In this document: positions 26,421 to 36,517 of the stretch, piece after piece | Numbering within the stretch: position 1 is the first letter of the stretch | Layout: each line of letters starts with the position of its first letter | NCBI RefSeq assembly: GCF_937863835.1 | Contig: NZ_CALMHT010000172.1 | Span: 1-64,000, forward strand | Origin: an uncultured Prevotella sp. | Lineage (GTDB): Bacteria > Bacteroidota > Bacteroidia > Bacteroidales > Bacteroidaceae | Direction of reading: 5' to 3' | Length of the DNA: 64,000 nucleotides | Notes under the pieces: generated by a model | Told to the model about the DNA's origin: nothing | The model's input: the letters and a program-made list of their open reading frames with translations, nothing else | Databases searched by the model: none | Position numbers and translations under genes: made by a program

Positions 26421-27419
26421 TCACTGGTTCTTATTAGAAATTACATCATTGTTCTCTGCTATCGTCTGAGCTTCCGCTCTGGCTACCTTTCCTGTTTCTG
26501 TTAATGGTATTTGATCTATAGGAATAAACAATTTTGGTATAGAATACTTTGGAAGAATCTGTTCGCATATCCTTTTTATTACTTTTATGTCTACTTCTTT
26601 TTCTATAAGCATTACCACAATCTCACCAAATCGAACATCTTTCTTTTTTGTTATGACATAAGGAACATGTATATATTGCCTTAATGATTTTTCGACATCC
26701 TCTATATGTATCTTGATACCTCCAGAATCTATCACATTATCCTTACGACCTATCACTCGAAACATAGTTCCATCTTCTGAAATCTCTGCAATATCATTTG
26801 TCACTAAGGTTTCCCTGCATACAACAGGAGCATTAATAACAAGACATCCGTCATCATTAAGATATACATTGACAGAAGGAAAAGGTTTGTACCATTCACT
26901 GGCATTTTCACCACTCAAACGTCTCAAGGCAATATGAGAAAGAGTCTCTGTCATACCGTAAGTACTCCAAACCGCATTAGGAAATTCTTTTAGTTTTTCT
27001 GACATGCTATCTTCTATGGCGCCACCGCCTATAATCAAATTCTTGATTTTTTTGAGTATATAAAGGTCTTGCTCTTCTTTCATACTATTATATACCTGCA
27101 TTGGTACCATTGCTACAAAATCAGGAGCTTTATCAAGAAACTGGAGAGGACGACCTGATGGTTTAACTTCTATAAGTTGCAAATGACGAACGATGGAACG
27201 CACCACAACCATTTTACCTGCTATATAATCTAACGGCATACACAAAAGGATGGAATCACCTTCTTTCAATCCAAGGAAATCGCAAGTAATCCTCGCAGAT
27301 GCTTCCATCCTACATTTTTCTACCAACAAAGTCTTTGGCTTACCGGTAGAGCCACTTGTATGTACCTGCATTTTATCTGAAGCATTATACCATTCGTTCT
27401 GAAATTCTTTTAGTGTCAT
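26421..27419 (-). CDS. menE: o-Succinylbenzoate-CoA ligase, short form
   Basis: Activates o-succinylbenzoate with ATP and CoA in menaquinone synthesis. The AMP-binding P-loop is HTSGSTGKPK near residue 27, the adenylate site is STYGMTETLSH, the hinge aspartate is in VIGRKDNVIDSGG, and the C-terminal catalytic lysine is in TETGKVARAEA. At 332 residues it lacks about 100 N-terminal residues of typical MenE. All catalytic parts are present, so it is probably functional. Its start overlaps the menC stop in an ATGA arrangement. Confidence 0.9.
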   Translation of the reverse strand: MTLKEFQNEWYNASDKMQVHTSGSTGKPKTLLVEKCRMEASARITCDFLGLKEGDSILLCMPLDYIAGKMVVVRSIVRHLQLIEVKPSGRPLQFLDKAPDFVAMVPMQVYNSMKEEQDLYILKKIKNLIIGGGAIEDSMSEKLKEFPNAVWSTYGMTETLSHIALRRLSGENASEWYKPFPSVNVYLNDDGCLVINAPVVCRETLVTNDIAEISEDGTMFRVIGRKDNVIDSGGIKIHIEDVEKSLRQYIHVPYVITKKKDVRFGEIVVMLIEKEVDIKVIKRICEQILPKYSIPKLFIPIDQIPLTETGKVARAEAQTIAENNDVISNKNQ

Positions 27420-28453
27420 TTGTCTGCAAACCACAATTTATCTCCACGTATCTGTAGTGACATCTGTATATTATCTGTAAAGAGCTGTCCTGTACCTAGT
27501 CCCTGGGGCATCTGTATATTATTTCCATAAGTCTTTGCCGCATAGTGGGCGATAGCATTTAGGCCTATATTACTCTCTAGTGCACTAGTTATCCACGAAC
27601 CGATACCACGTTCACGAGCTAAAGTTATCCATTCGTCACATCCATACATACCACCATGCAGTGATGGTTTCAAGATAATATATGCAGGATGTATCGTATC
27701 TAACAAACGTGATTTCATCGCGTATGTATTCACTCCGATTAGTTCTTCATCCAGAGCTATTGGCAATGGTGACTCTTTACATAACAGTGCCATATCATTC
27801 CATTGATGCTGTTTGATCGGTTGTTCGATTGAATGTATATCATACATGGCAAGTCGTTCCAATTTATTCTTGGCATCCTGTGGTGTAAACCCACCATTTG
27901 CATCTACACGCAATTCTATCTGCCGCTTAGTGAAATGCTCACGTATATGACGTATCAGTTCTATTTCTTTTTCAAAGTCGATAGCTCCTATTTTCAACTT
28001 AATGCAATGGAAACCTGCATTCAGTTTTTCTTTTAATCGGAGGTACATCTCATCAAATGACCCCATCCACACGAGTCCATTAATTGTTATGCCTTCTTTT
28101 CCTCGCGAAAAAGGAGTATCGAACAACGCGGCGGAGCCGCCTGCATTCAACTGAGCCAGAGCTGACTCCAATCCGAACAGGATAGACGGATAAGGACGAA
28201 GCATGTCATAATCAATTTCACCTGATTCCTCAAAATTCTGACAAGCACCTTTCAATATGCTTTCATATTCGGGGATAGCATCACAACTAAGATCAGGCAA
28301 AGTGGCACATTCACCCAATCCTTTAATCCCCGGATGCTCGTCAGACGTAAGTTCCAGATACCAACTATGCCTCGTTTTATATACCCCACGTGATGTACCT
28401 GCCGGCTGTTTAAAATGCAGGGTCCGTTCTGATATAAAAATATGATATTTCAA
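27416..28453 (-). CDS. menC: o-Succinylbenzoate synthase
   Basis: Enolase-superfamily enzyme that dehydrates SHCHC to o-succinylbenzoate. The K-x-K motif is in HCIKLKIGA near residue 147. Metal ligands are in RVDANGGF, HSIEQP and ALDEELIG. The opposite lysine is in ILKPSLHGG, with GSWITSALESNIGL near the C-terminus. The length of 345 residues is typical. It lies 26 bases after menB and overlaps menE by four bases. Confidence 0.93.
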   Translation of the reverse strand: MKYHIFISERTLHFKQPAGTSRGVYKTRHSWYLELTSDEHPGIKGLGECATLPDLSCDAIPEYESILKGACQNFEESGEIDYDMLRPYPSILFGLESALAQLNAGGSAALFDTPFSRGKEGITINGLVWMGSFDEMYLRLKEKLNAGFHCIKLKIGAIDFEKEIELIRHIREHFTKRQIELRVDANGGFTPQDAKNKLERLAMYDIHSIEQPIKQHQWNDMALLCKESPLPIALDEELIGVNTYAMKSRLLDTIHPAYIILKPSLHGGMYGCDEWITLARERGIGSWITSALESNIGLNAIAHYAAKTYGNNIQMPQGLGTGQLFTDNIQMSLQIRGDKLWFADK

Positions 28454-28479
28454 TTTTTCTCTATTTCAATTCTTATGAA

Positions 28480-29301
28480 TCAAGGAAACTTTGGATACTT
28501 GTCAAAGTCTGGTTTGCGTTTCTCTAAGAAAGCCTTACCGCCCTCCTGGGCCTCATCCATTGTATAATAAAGCATCGTAGCATCACCTGCCAGTTCCTGT
28601 ATACCGGCCTGTCCGTCAAGTTCGGCATTCAGTCCGGCCTTTATCATACGAAGAGCGAGTGGCGAACGTTCCATCATTATCTCAGCCCATTCCACACAAG
28701 TATCTTCCAATTGGTCAAAAGGGACAACCTTATTAACCATTCCCATCTGTTCAGCTTCCTTTGCTGTATATTGTTTGCAGAGGAACCATATTTCACGCGC
28801 TTTCTTCTGCCCAACCATACGGGCAAGATAAGAAGAGCCAAAACCTGCATCAAACGAACCGACCTTCGGTCCCGTCTGGCCGAAGATAGCATTTTCACTG
28901 GCTATTGTAAGATCGCACATCACATGAAGTACATGACCTCCGCCTATGGCATAGCCGTTGACCATCGCAATGACCGGTTTGGGCAGTCGGCGTATCTGCA
29001 TCTGAACATCCAGTACGCTCAAACGTGGTACACCATCATCACCTACATATCCACCACGTCCTTTGACATGCATATCACCACCTGAACAAAATGCCTTGTC
29101 ACCAGCACCTGTGAGTATCACCACTCGGATGTTTTGTGCTTCACGGCAATACGAAAAAGCCTGTGACATTTCCCAAGTGGTTTTGGGAGTAAACGCATTA
29201 CGGTATTGTGGACGGTTTATCGTTATTTTAGCGATACCTTCATATTCTTCAAACAAGATTTCTTCAAATTCCTTGATCGTTTTCCAAGTTCTTTGTTCCA
29301 T
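28480..29301 (-). CDS. menB: 1,4-Dihydroxy-2-naphthoyl-CoA synthase
   Basis: Crotonase-fold enzyme closing the naphthoquinone ring. Motifs: [16 protein letters not shown], the oxyanion site [15 protein letters not shown], the [19 protein letters not shown] block, [32 protein letters not shown], and the C-terminal [21 protein letters not shown]. At 273 residues it matches the family. It starts one base after the menD stop, so the two are probably translationally coupled. Confidence 0.97.
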   Translation of the reverse strand: MEQRTWKTIKEFEEILFEEYEGIAKITINRPQYRNAFTPKTTWEMSQAFSYCREAQNIRVVILTGAGDKAFCSGGDMHVKGRGGYVGDDGVPRLSVLDVQMQIRRLPKPVIAMVNGYAIGGGHVLHVMCDLTIASENAIFGQTGPKVGSFDAGFGSSYLARMVGQKKAREIWFLCKQYTAKEAEQMGMVNKVVPFDQLEDTCVEWAEIMMERSPLALRMIKAGLNAELDGQAGIQELAGDATMLYYTMDEAQEGGKAFLEKRKPDFDKYPKFP

Positions 29302-29302
29302 A

Positions 29303-31012
29303 TTATAGTTCTTTAATTAATAATTGCTGATAGTATTTCTCATACGCTTTGGTGTCTTCATCAGGATCAGTGAATACTTCAAATAATAAAGGGCGTTCTG
29401 TTTCTGTCGTCAGAAAATGATACATTTTCCGTTCCATATCGTTTCCATCATACGCACAAAGATAATCAATATTGTTTGCTTCGCATATACCGCGGGCGTT
29501 CACTTCATGACGGGCAGAGACCATTGTCTTGCATACAGGGCTGTCTTTTATACCTTTCAACTGATGGAATATACCACCACCATGATTATTAAGCAAGAGG
29601 ATTCTGAAGTTGGCTCCAAGATTCTGGTTCCATAACGCATTCTGGTCATAGAAAAAACTAAGATCACCAATCACACAAAACACAATATCGTCTGACACCA
29701 ATGAAAATCCGGCAGCGGTAGACATACTGCCTTCTATTCCATTGACACCTCTGTTAACATAAATATAATGATTTGCATAGATATTCCCTAACCTCACTGC
29801 CATACTGTTTGCGTAATGCACTTGATAGTTATACTCCACACAATTCGCTAATATATGTTCAAATTCTTTCACAGCCATCATTTCCGAGTATGCAGGTAAA
29901 TAATTCTGCACATTGTCCGTAGCACTTTCCAACTCATTTATCCACAACATTCTATAGTCGTGAGATGCGCACAGCAACAACTTTGAATCTTCTATATACT
30001 CCGTTCTTCCTCCATCCATCAGGGCCTTTCCCATGATTTTAAGCATCTCATAAGGATCAGCTTGTATTGCACCTGTAAGATTCATGAAAGTATCATGAAG
30101 GTCTCCATCTACGGATACAGTCCAACATTCCGCATCTATCGCCTTACGCAAAAAATTTTTAATCCGTTTACTAACCAATGTGCCTCCCAGGTATAAAATG
30201 AAATCAGGCATATAATCGGGGTCGGGTCCAACTTTATGTAGCACTTCGTCAAACGGAACAACGATACCGAACGGAGATAGTGGTTCTCTTATCGTAACGG
30301 CATACTGCCCCAACATCTCTAATAGAGGTTCAGCATCATCCCTGTATGAGAGTTGACCTATAACAATCATCGGGCGTATCGCTTCAAAGAAACCTTTTAT
30401 CATCTTCTTTGACACCTTTTCGATATCTATCATTGGGGGTACATAAGAAATCTGTCTTTCGAAAGGATGCCCTTCGGCTGTGAATTCAAATAACGGTTCA
30501 CTGACAGGTACATTGATATGTATTGGTCCACCGCCATCTTTCTGCATATTAATCAGAGCTTCATTAATCAACCGGTTGCAATACCAATGTTCATCATCGT
30601 CACGAGGTTCAGGTAAGGATACACTATATTTAACGTATCTGCCCAATGCCCCTAATTGTTCCAATGTCTGTCCATCCTGTTGACCAATCCACGCCTGCGG
30701 ACGATCTGCGGATATCACGACAAGCGGCAAATGCTGATACATCGCCTCTGCAACGACAGGCGCGAGGTTAAGCAGAGCCGTTCCTGATGTCACGCATACA
30801 GCAACAGGGTCACCCGATGCCTGTATCATACCTAAAGCGTAAAATCCGGCACTGCGTTCATCTGTAACCGGATAACATTTTATCCATGTACTCTCATTCA
30901 GATTATGTACTATGGCTGCATTCCTTGAACCAGGACATACAACCGCTTTCTTTACTCCGTGCAACCATAGCAGTGACGTGAGTATACTTATATTTTCTTT
31001 ATTACTAAACAT
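29303..31012 (-). CDS. menD: SEPHCHC synthase (menaquinone pathway)
   Basis: Thiamine-diphosphate enzyme joining isochorismate and 2-oxoglutarate. The start is set at ATG 31012, where the protein begins [19 protein letters not shown]; the frame is open to 31051 inside menF. Motifs: [11 protein letters not shown], the conserved [12 protein letters not shown] glutamate, [33 protein letters not shown], and the ThDP/Mg site in [36 protein letters not shown]. Length is about 569 residues. It overlaps the menF end by 25 bases. Confidence 0.95.
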   Translation of the reverse strand: MFSNKENISILTSLLWLHGVKKAVVCPGSRNAAIVHNLNESTWIKCYPVTDERSAGFYALGMIQASGDPVAVCVTSGTALLNLAPVVAEAMYQHLPLVVISADRPQAWIGQQDGQTLEQLGALGRYVKYSVSLPEPRDDDEHWYCNRLINEALINMQKDGGGPIHINVPVSEPLFEFTAEGHPFERQISYVPPMIDIEKVSKKMIKGFFEAIRPMIVIGQLSYRDDAEPLLEMLGQYAVTIREPLSPFGIVVPFDEVLHKVGPDPDYMPDFILYLGGTLVSKRIKNFLRKAIDAECWTVSVDGDLHDTFMNLTGAIQADPYEMLKIMGKALMDGGRTEYIEDSKLLLCASHDYRMLWINELESATDNVQNYLPAYSEMMAVKEFEHILANCVEYNYQVHYANSMAVRLGNIYANHYIYVNRGVNGIEGSMSTAAGFSLVSDDIVFCVIGDLSFFYDQNALWNQNLGANFRILLLNNHGGGIFHQLKGIKDSPVCKTMVSARHEVNARGICEANNIDYLCAYDGNDMERKMYHFLTTETERPLLFEVFTDPDEDTKAYEKYYQQLLIKEL

Positions 31013-32079
31013 TTTCTCATTGTTTCCATTTTCGATTCGGTTTCCTTCCATTCGGATTCCATTTCACTTTCCCTGATAAGTCCCCCTCCTGCATACAGTT
31101 CATATTTTGCATCATCTATTTTCATACATCTTAGCGACACATAAAGATGCGTTTCACGTTCAGGATACAAGGGCCCCATAAATCCACTGTAATAGTGGCG
31201 GGGGATATATTCATTATCAATAATAAATCGACGGGCCTTGTCTTTGGGTATACCACACACGGCAGGAGTAGGATGAAGTGTATTGATCAAATCTCCCAGT
31301 TCAGATGTCTTAGGTAAAGTAAAGTCGAAATTACTTCTAAGATGCACCAGATTACCGGCTCGAACCGTTATTGGTCCCTCTTCTGCAACATTCTGCGAAT
31401 ACTGTTCTAGACACTCCGTAATATACGCAGCGACGAAACGTTGTTCTTCCCGGTCTTTATCACTCCATCTTATTGTCTCCTTACTTATTGTCTCCTTACT
31501 TATTGTCTCTGACTTTTCATCAAAGTCGAGTTGTCGTCCTTCTAATTTCATTGTCCCCGCAAGGGCAATCGTTCGCCAATGTCTTTCACTGCCCTCTAAT
31601 AATATCTCGGGAGATGCTGTAAGCCATGTCCCGCTCTGTTCTGTATGAACTAATGCCACAAACATACGCGGATACAGATAGCAAGCTCTTTCAAACAAAT
31701 CCTCTGGTGATATAGGATCATAGCTATTCTCTATTGAACATCTCGACAATACTATTTTGGAAAATTCATTTTCATTGATTTGCGAATGAAAATTATCAAA
31801 ATCAATAATGTAACGTTCTTTTTCTTTCTCTGTATCTCGTTCTGCAAAGATACTTTCATTCATCACAGAAATAGAATCTTTCAAAAGCATCTTCTCGCTA
31901 CGGTCAGGATGGAGTAATAGTATGGGATCTTCGGCGGATAGAGAAAAGGGAGCTATAACAAACCCTTCCTTTCCACTCAGTTCATTATAAGAATACAATT
32001 CAGAAGGTTCACCGTTCTCTTGTATCAATAATGTGCAAGAATCCTCGTATGGAAGACGGTATATTGCAAAAGAAAACAT
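30988..32079 (-). CDS. menF: Isochorismate synthase
   Basis: Chorismate-binding enzyme starting the menaquinone branch. The C-terminal catalytic domain (about 100-355) contains FSKIVLSRC, PRMFVALVHTEQSGTWLTASPE, TIALAGT, HPTPAVCGIPKDKA and EYIPRHYYSGFMGP, all typical of MenF/EntC. At 363 residues it is at the short end of the family. A 15-base unit is repeated nearly three times at 31470-31510, encoding tandem ETISK repeats in a surface loop region before the R-W-S-D segment. Its start overlaps the menI stop (TAATG). Confidence 0.93.
   Translation of the reverse strand: MFSFAIYRLPYEDSCTLLIQENGEPSELYSYNELSGKEGFVIAPFSLSAEDPILLLHPDRSEKMLLKDSISVMNESIFAERDTEKEKERYIIDFDNFHSQINENEFSKIVLSRCSIENSYDPISPEDLFERACYLYPRMFVALVHTEQSGTWLTASPEILLEGSERHWRTIALAGTMKLEGRQLDFDEKSETISKETISKETIRWSDKDREEQRFVAAYITECLEQYSQNVAEEGPITVRAGNLVHLRSNFDFTLPKTSELGDLINTLHPTPAVCGIPKDKARRFIIDNEYIPRHYYSGFMGPLYPERETHLYVSLRCMKIDDAKYELYAGGGLIRESEMESEWKETESKMETMRKCLVIKKI
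31470..31510 (-). repeat. 15-bp tandem repeat inside menF
   Basis: Unit TTATTGTCTCCTTAC (plus strand) at 31470-31484 and 31485-31499, with 11 bases of a third copy to 31510. The unit is in frame and adds five residues per copy. Confidence 0.85.
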
Positions 32080-32492
32080 TATTTCGGTTTATTGATTATA
32101 TAGTTTGTAACATTTATCAAAGAGACAAGCGAGCCCATTTCGTTTTTTATTTCCACACTCCACACATGAAGTGTACACCCCTTATGTTTCAGACGGGCAA
32201 TAGCCGTAACCGTTTCACCTTCCGTTACAGCCATCACATGTTCTCCATTTACATTTATGCCCATACATATCTTATCCGGACATAATGCCAAAGAACCGAC
32301 ACCTGCCAAATGTTCTGCCATTGCCATAGACGCCCCACCGCTCAGAAAGCCGAATGGTTGTCTGTTACGTGAATCGACATGCATACGGGCCATACAAGTA
32401 TCGTCCTCGGGAGTAGATATAAATTCTATCCCGAGGGCGCTTGATAAATCTGGAGTCTCCCCCAATTTTTTAATGATTTTATCTACGTTCAA
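32079..32492 (-). CDS. menI: Hotdog-fold thioesterase, probably DHNA-CoA thioesterase
   Basis: A 137-residue hotdog-fold protein of the PaaI/MenI type. The active-site helix is FGFLSGGASMAMAEHLAGVGS with the catalytic-position glutamate in AEH. The strand GINVNGEHVMAVTEGETVTA is typical of the DHNA-CoA thioesterase group. It would hydrolyse the MenB product before prenylation. Its position directly upstream of menF with overlapping codons strongly supports this role, although other acyl-CoA substrates cannot be excluded from sequence. Confidence 0.85.
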   Translation of the reverse strand: MNVDKIIKKLGETPDLSSALGIEFISTPEDDTCMARMHVDSRNRQPFGFLSGGASMAMAEHLAGVGSLALCPDKICMGINVNGEHVMAVTEGETVTAIARLKHKGCTLHVWSVEIKNEMGSLVSLINVTNYIINKPK

Positions 32493-32510
32493 TTCTTGTT
32501 CTGTTTCCTT

Positions 32511-33497
32511 TTATTTAAATAAAGAATACTCTTTCACATTCCAAGCCAAAGCGCTGGCACCCAACACATCGCGTTCCTTATCGTTCAGAGAGGATCGTAT
32601 CAGTCTTACTTTGCCCCTGATATTATGGAACAGATGTTCCTGGAAACTAGCATAAGTAGGTTCTATAAGCCATTTTTCCGCATGCACTATACCTCCAGCC
32701 AATATTATAGCTTCAGGATCTAGAATAGCTGCCAGATTTGCTAGAGAAACACCAAGTATTTCACCGGTCTTACGATAAACCTCCTGTGCCATTTTGTCTC
32801 CACGGCTACAGCAGGCTGTAATTTCTTTTGGTGTCAGAGTAGCCGGTGTATATTCACGCATCAAGGATGGCTCGTCTCTTTCTTGCATCAATTCCTTCGC
32901 CGTACGTAATATACCTTTTTCCGCTACGTATGTTTCCAGACAGCCTGTCAGTCCGCATTCACATTTCCGTCCTTCAACGTTTATACATGTATGACCTAAT
33001 TCGCCTGCAAATCCACTATTTCCGCTAACCAATTTTTTGTCACTAAAAATAGAACATCCCAGACCATGCCCTATCGTAACGATAGCAAAATTACTCAAGC
33101 CGTGGGCACTACCGAAAGATAATTCACCAAGAGCTATAGCTACACTATCATTTGTTATTGCTACGGCAATACCCAACCTATCACGCATCATTGCAGTAAT
33201 CGGTATAGATCCTTTCCATGGCATATTAGGTGAATTCTCTATACTACCTGTCTTAAAGTTCCCACTTGGGCAACTCATTCCGACAGATCTTATAGTTTCT
33301 ATTCCGCCATTATCCTCAACTAATTGAATGATGGCATCACAAAGTGCGGCAACGAAACCTTCGATGCCAGGATAATCTCTTGTATTGATTTCAGAACTGG
33401 CAACAACGTGCCCTCTGACATCCACAATAGCAAAGGTGGTACGTTCTAGACTAATATCCACCCCTACGACTCTTGTTTTATTTGTATATAAATCCAT
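32511..33497 (-). CDS. ROK-family sugar kinase or regulator
   Basis: A 328-residue protein with ROK features: ATP-binding start GVDISLERTTFAIVD, IVTIGHGLGCSIF, the metal-site histidine in GFAGELGHTCI, and the zinc motif CECGLTGCLE (CxCGxxGCxE). No DNA-binding domain precedes it, so it is more likely a hexose kinase such as glucokinase or N-acetylhexosamine kinase than a repressor. It lies 18 bases upstream of menI with no terminator between, so it may lead the men operon. The substrate is unknown. Confidence 0.85.
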   Translation of the reverse strand: MDLYTNKTRVVGVDISLERTTFAIVDVRGHVVASSEINTRDYPGIEGFVAALCDAIIQLVEDNGGIETIRSVGMSCPSGNFKTGSIENSPNMPWKGSIPITAMMRDRLGIAVAITNDSVAIALGELSFGSAHGLSNFAIVTIGHGLGCSIFSDKKLVSGNSGFAGELGHTCINVEGRKCECGLTGCLETYVAEKGILRTAKELMQERDEPSLMREYTPATLTPKEITACCSRGDKMAQEVYRKTGEILGVSLANLAAILDPEAIILAGGIVHAEKWLIEPTYASFQEHLFHNIRGKVRLIRSSLNDKERDVLGASALAWNVKEYSLFK

Positions 33498-33539
33498 AAC
33501 TTATAGTTATTAATTTTTAACCTCGTAACATTTCATTCA

Positions 33540-33547
33540 CAAATATA
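33540..33547 (-). promoter_or_regulatory. -7 element for ROK-men operon
   Basis: Minus-strand TATATTTG, about 43 bases before the ROK start codon. A second TACCTTTG on the same strand at plus-strand 33649-33656 could give a longer leader. No clear -33 was seen for either. Confidence 0.4.
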
Positions 33548-33699
33548 ATGAATTTTATTTATACTAGCACAGTTTTCATCGATTTTTTATATAATTAACA
33601 TTTTCAGCTCTTTATATTTTATGATTATATATTTTGGGGTATCCGCAACAAAGGTATAATAAAAAAATGAAAATACGATGTGATTTCAGATTTATTTAT

Positions 33700-33707
33700 T
33701 AAATTTG
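33700..33707 (+). promoter_or_regulatory. -7 element for lysS
   Basis: TAAATTTG at 33700-33707, about 30 bases before ATG 33738. The -33 element is not clear. Confidence 0.45.
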
Positions 33708-33737
33708 CACCCACTAAAGTGAATATATTCAATAAAG

Positions 33738-35465
33738 ATGAACGTTTTAGAGTTAAGTGAACAGGAGATTGTAAGACGCCAAAGTCTTCAGGAGCTGCGT
33801 AATATGGGCATTGACCCATACCCTGCAGCAGAGTATCCAACCAATGCTTTTTCTACAGATATAAAAGCTGAATTCAAGGATGATGTAAAGCGGGAGGTAT
33901 GCATTGCAGGACGGTTGATGAGCCGCCGTGTTATGGGTAAGGCTTCCTTTGCTGAATTGCAGGATTCCAAAGGCAGAATTCAAGTATATGTTACCCGTGA
34001 TGACATTTGTCCTGACGAAAACAAGGATTTATATAACAATGTCTTCAAACGTCTTTTGGATATCGGTGATTTCATTGGTATAAAGGGTTTTGTATTCAAA
34101 ACACAGACCGGTGAGATTTCTGTACACGCCCAGACCCTTACTTTGCTGTCTAAAAGTCTGAAACCACTACCCATCGTTAAATATAAGGATGGTGTAGCTT
34201 ATGATAAATTTGACGATCCTGAACTTCGCTACCGTCAACGCTATGTCGACCTGATTGTCAATGATGGTGTCAAAGATACTTTCCTGAAGCGTGCCAAGGT
34301 TCTTGAGACGATGCGCAAGTATTTCAGCGATGCAGGATATACAGAAGTGGAAACACCTATCTTACAGTCGATTGCCGGTGGTGCCAGTGCGCGTCCTTTT
34401 ATCACCCATCACAATTCCCTGGATATAGACCTTTACCTCCGTATTGCCACCGAACTTTATCTGAAACGTTTGATAGTCGGCGGTTTTGAGGGAGTTTACG
34501 AAATCGGAAAAAATTTCCGTAACGAGGGAATGGACCGTTTCCATAATCCGGAATTCACGTGTATGGAACTATATGTTCAATACAAGGATTATAATTGGAT
34601 GATGTCGTTCACTGAAAAACTTTTGGAGACTATCTGTATAGCTGTCAATGGTAAGGATGAAAGTGTTTTTGATGGCAAGACCATCAGTTTCAAGGCACCT
34701 TTCCGTCGTCTTCCCATCCTTGACGCCATCAAAGAGAAAACCGGGTATGATCTCAATGGAATGGAAGAGGCTGAGATTCGCGAAGTTTGTAAAAAACTGA
34801 ATATGGAGATTGATGACACTATGGGTAAGGGAAAACTGATCGATGAAATTTTCGGCGAATTCTGTGAGGGTACATATATTCAACCTACATTTATCATCGA
34901 TTATCCTGTAGAAATGTCACCTCTGACTAAGATGCACCGTTCTAAACCAGGACTTACAGAACGTTTCGAACTGATGGTTAACGGCAAGGAGCTTGCTAAT
35001 GCTTATTCTGAACTCAATGACCCTATTGATCAAGAAGAACGTTTTAAAGAACAGATGAAACTTGCCGACAAGGGAGACGACGAAGCCATGATCATCGATC
35101 AGGACTTCCTTCGCGCCCTACAATACGGAATGCCTCCTACCAGCGGAATCGGAATCGGTATAGACAGACTTGTCATGCTGATGACAGGACAGTCTACTAT
35201 ACAGGAAGTGCTTCTCTTCCCACAGATGCGCCCTGAGAAAAAGACTCCCAAAAGCAGTATTGCTGAATGGGCAGAAATAGGCGTTCCCGAAGAATGGGTT
35301 GCCGTATTCAACAAGAGTGGTTACTATCTGGTTTCAGATATTAAAGATGTCAATCCACAGAAACTCCAGATGGATATCTGCGGAGTGAACAAAAAATACA
35401 AATTGGGTTACGAGAATCCTAAAGTTGAAGAAGTATCAGCGTGGATAGAAACGGCAAAAAAATAA
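33738..35465 (+). CDS. lysS: Lysyl-tRNA synthetase, class II
   Basis: Charges tRNA-Lys. The anticodon-binding OB domain is in residues about 50-150 ([23 protein letters not shown]). Motif 1 is near [28 protein letters not shown], motif 2 is [20 protein letters not shown], and motif 3 is [17 protein letters not shown] near residue 475. After motif 3 the protein continues about 85 residues, with the last 65 (from about 510) beyond the E. coli end. The extension contains [28 protein letters not shown]. Its role is unknown. gpsA and pgi follow closely. Confidence 0.97.
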   Translation: MNVLELSEQEIVRRQSLQELRNMGIDPYPAAEYPTNAFSTDIKAEFKDDVKREVCIAGRLMSRRVMGKASFAELQDSKGRIQVYVTRDDICPDENKDLYNNVFKRLLDIGDFIGIKGFVFKTQTGEISVHAQTLTLLSKSLKPLPIVKYKDGVAYDKFDDPELRYRQRYVDLIVNDGVKDTFLKRAKVLETMRKYFSDAGYTEVETPILQSIAGGASARPFITHHNSLDIDLYLRIATELYLKRLIVGGFEGVYEIGKNFRNEGMDRFHNPEFTCMELYVQYKDYNWMMSFTEKLLETICIAVNGKDESVFDGKTISFKAPFRRLPILDAIKEKTGYDLNGMEEAEIREVCKKLNMEIDDTMGKGKLIDEIFGEFCEGTYIQPTFIIDYPVEMSPLTKMHRSKPGLTERFELMVNGKELANAYSELNDPIDQEERFKEQMKLADKGDDEAMIIDQDFLRALQYGMPPTSGIGIGIDRLVMLMTGQSTIQEVLLFPQMRPEKKTPKSSIAEWAEIGVPEEWVAVFNKSGYYLVSDIKDVNPQKLQMDICGVNKKYKLGYENPKVEEVSAWIETAKK

Positions 35466-35500
35466 TTATTAATTACTGATTATTCTTTAGTAAAGAAGAA

Positions 35501-36496
35501 GTGTTTGATTGCGGTAAAATAGCAATAATTGGTGGAGGCAGCTGGGCTACGGCTGTTGCCAAAATCATAATACAACATACACATCAGATAGGATGGTATA
35601 TGCGGCGGGATGATCGTATCGAAGATTTCCGCCGTCTGGGACATAATCCCGCTTATCTCATAGGAGTGCATTTTGATGTCAATGAGATAGACTTCTCTTC
35701 CGACATTAATTATATTGCCGACAAATATGATACATTGGTATTTGTGACGCCATCACCATATCTTAAGAATCATCTTAAGAAATTGAAGACGCGCATCAAG
35801 GAAAAATTCATTATCACCGCTATCAAAGGTATTGTACCTGACGAGAATCTTGTGTGTAGTGAATATTTTCATCAGGTATACGATATACCCTATAACAATC
35901 TTGCTTGTCTTGGAGGTCCTTCCCACGCAGAAGAGGTGGCTCTCGAACGCCTTTCTTATCTAACTGTCGGATGCGCTGACAATGAGAAGGCACACGCCTT
36001 TACAGAAGTGCTTGCCAGCGAATACATCAAGACAAAGACAAGTAGTGATGTCGTAGGCATCGAATATTCTTCTGTACTCAAAAACGTTTATGCGATTGCC
36101 GCAGGTATATGCAGCGGACTAAAATACGGTGATAATTTCCAGTCTGTATTAATGTCAAATGCCATTCAGGAAATGTCCCGTTTTCTTAAAACAGTACATC
36201 CCATTGACCGTAATGTTGACGATTCCGTGTATCTGGGAGATTTGCTTGTAACAGGATATTCCAATTTCTCACGCAACCGTGTCTTCGGTACGATGATCGG
36301 AAAGGGATACAGTGTGAAGAGTGCGCAAATAGAAATGGAAATGATTGCCGAGGGTTTCTTTGGAACGAAATGTATGAAGGAAATCAATCGTCATTGTCAT
36401 GTCAACATGCCCATTCTTGATGCTGTATATAATATATTGTATGAACGCATATCACCACAAGTAGAAATCAAACTTTTGACAGACTCATTTAGATAG
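35501..36496 (+). CDS. gpsA: NAD(P)H-dependent glycerol-3-phosphate dehydrogenase
   Basis: Makes sn-glycerol-3-phosphate for phospholipids. The start is GTG 35501, giving FDCGKIAIIGGGSWATA; an A/G-rich stretch precedes it. The Rossmann motif is GGGSWATA, with further GpsA blocks in FIITAIKGIVPDENLVCSEYF, LGGPSHAEEVALERLSYLTVG, and the catalytic lysine region IEYSSVLKNVYAIAAGICSGLKYGDN. The length of 331 residues is typical. It lies 35 bases after lysS and probably shares its transcript. Confidence 0.94.
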   Translation: MFDCGKIAIIGGGSWATAVAKIIIQHTHQIGWYMRRDDRIEDFRRLGHNPAYLIGVHFDVNEIDFSSDINYIADKYDTLVFVTPSPYLKNHLKKLKTRIKEKFIITAIKGIVPDENLVCSEYFHQVYDIPYNNLACLGGPSHAEEVALERLSYLTVGCADNEKAHAFTEVLASEYIKTKTSSDVVGIEYSSVLKNVYAIAAGICSGLKYGDNFQSVLMSNAIQEMSRFLKTVHPIDRNVDDSVYLGDLLVTGYSNFSRNRVFGTMIGKGYSVKSAQIEMEMIAEGFFGTKCMKEINRHCHVNMPILDAVYNILYERISPQVEIKLLTDSFR

Positions 36497-36517
36497 AATT
36501 CATTATTAAAACATAGA

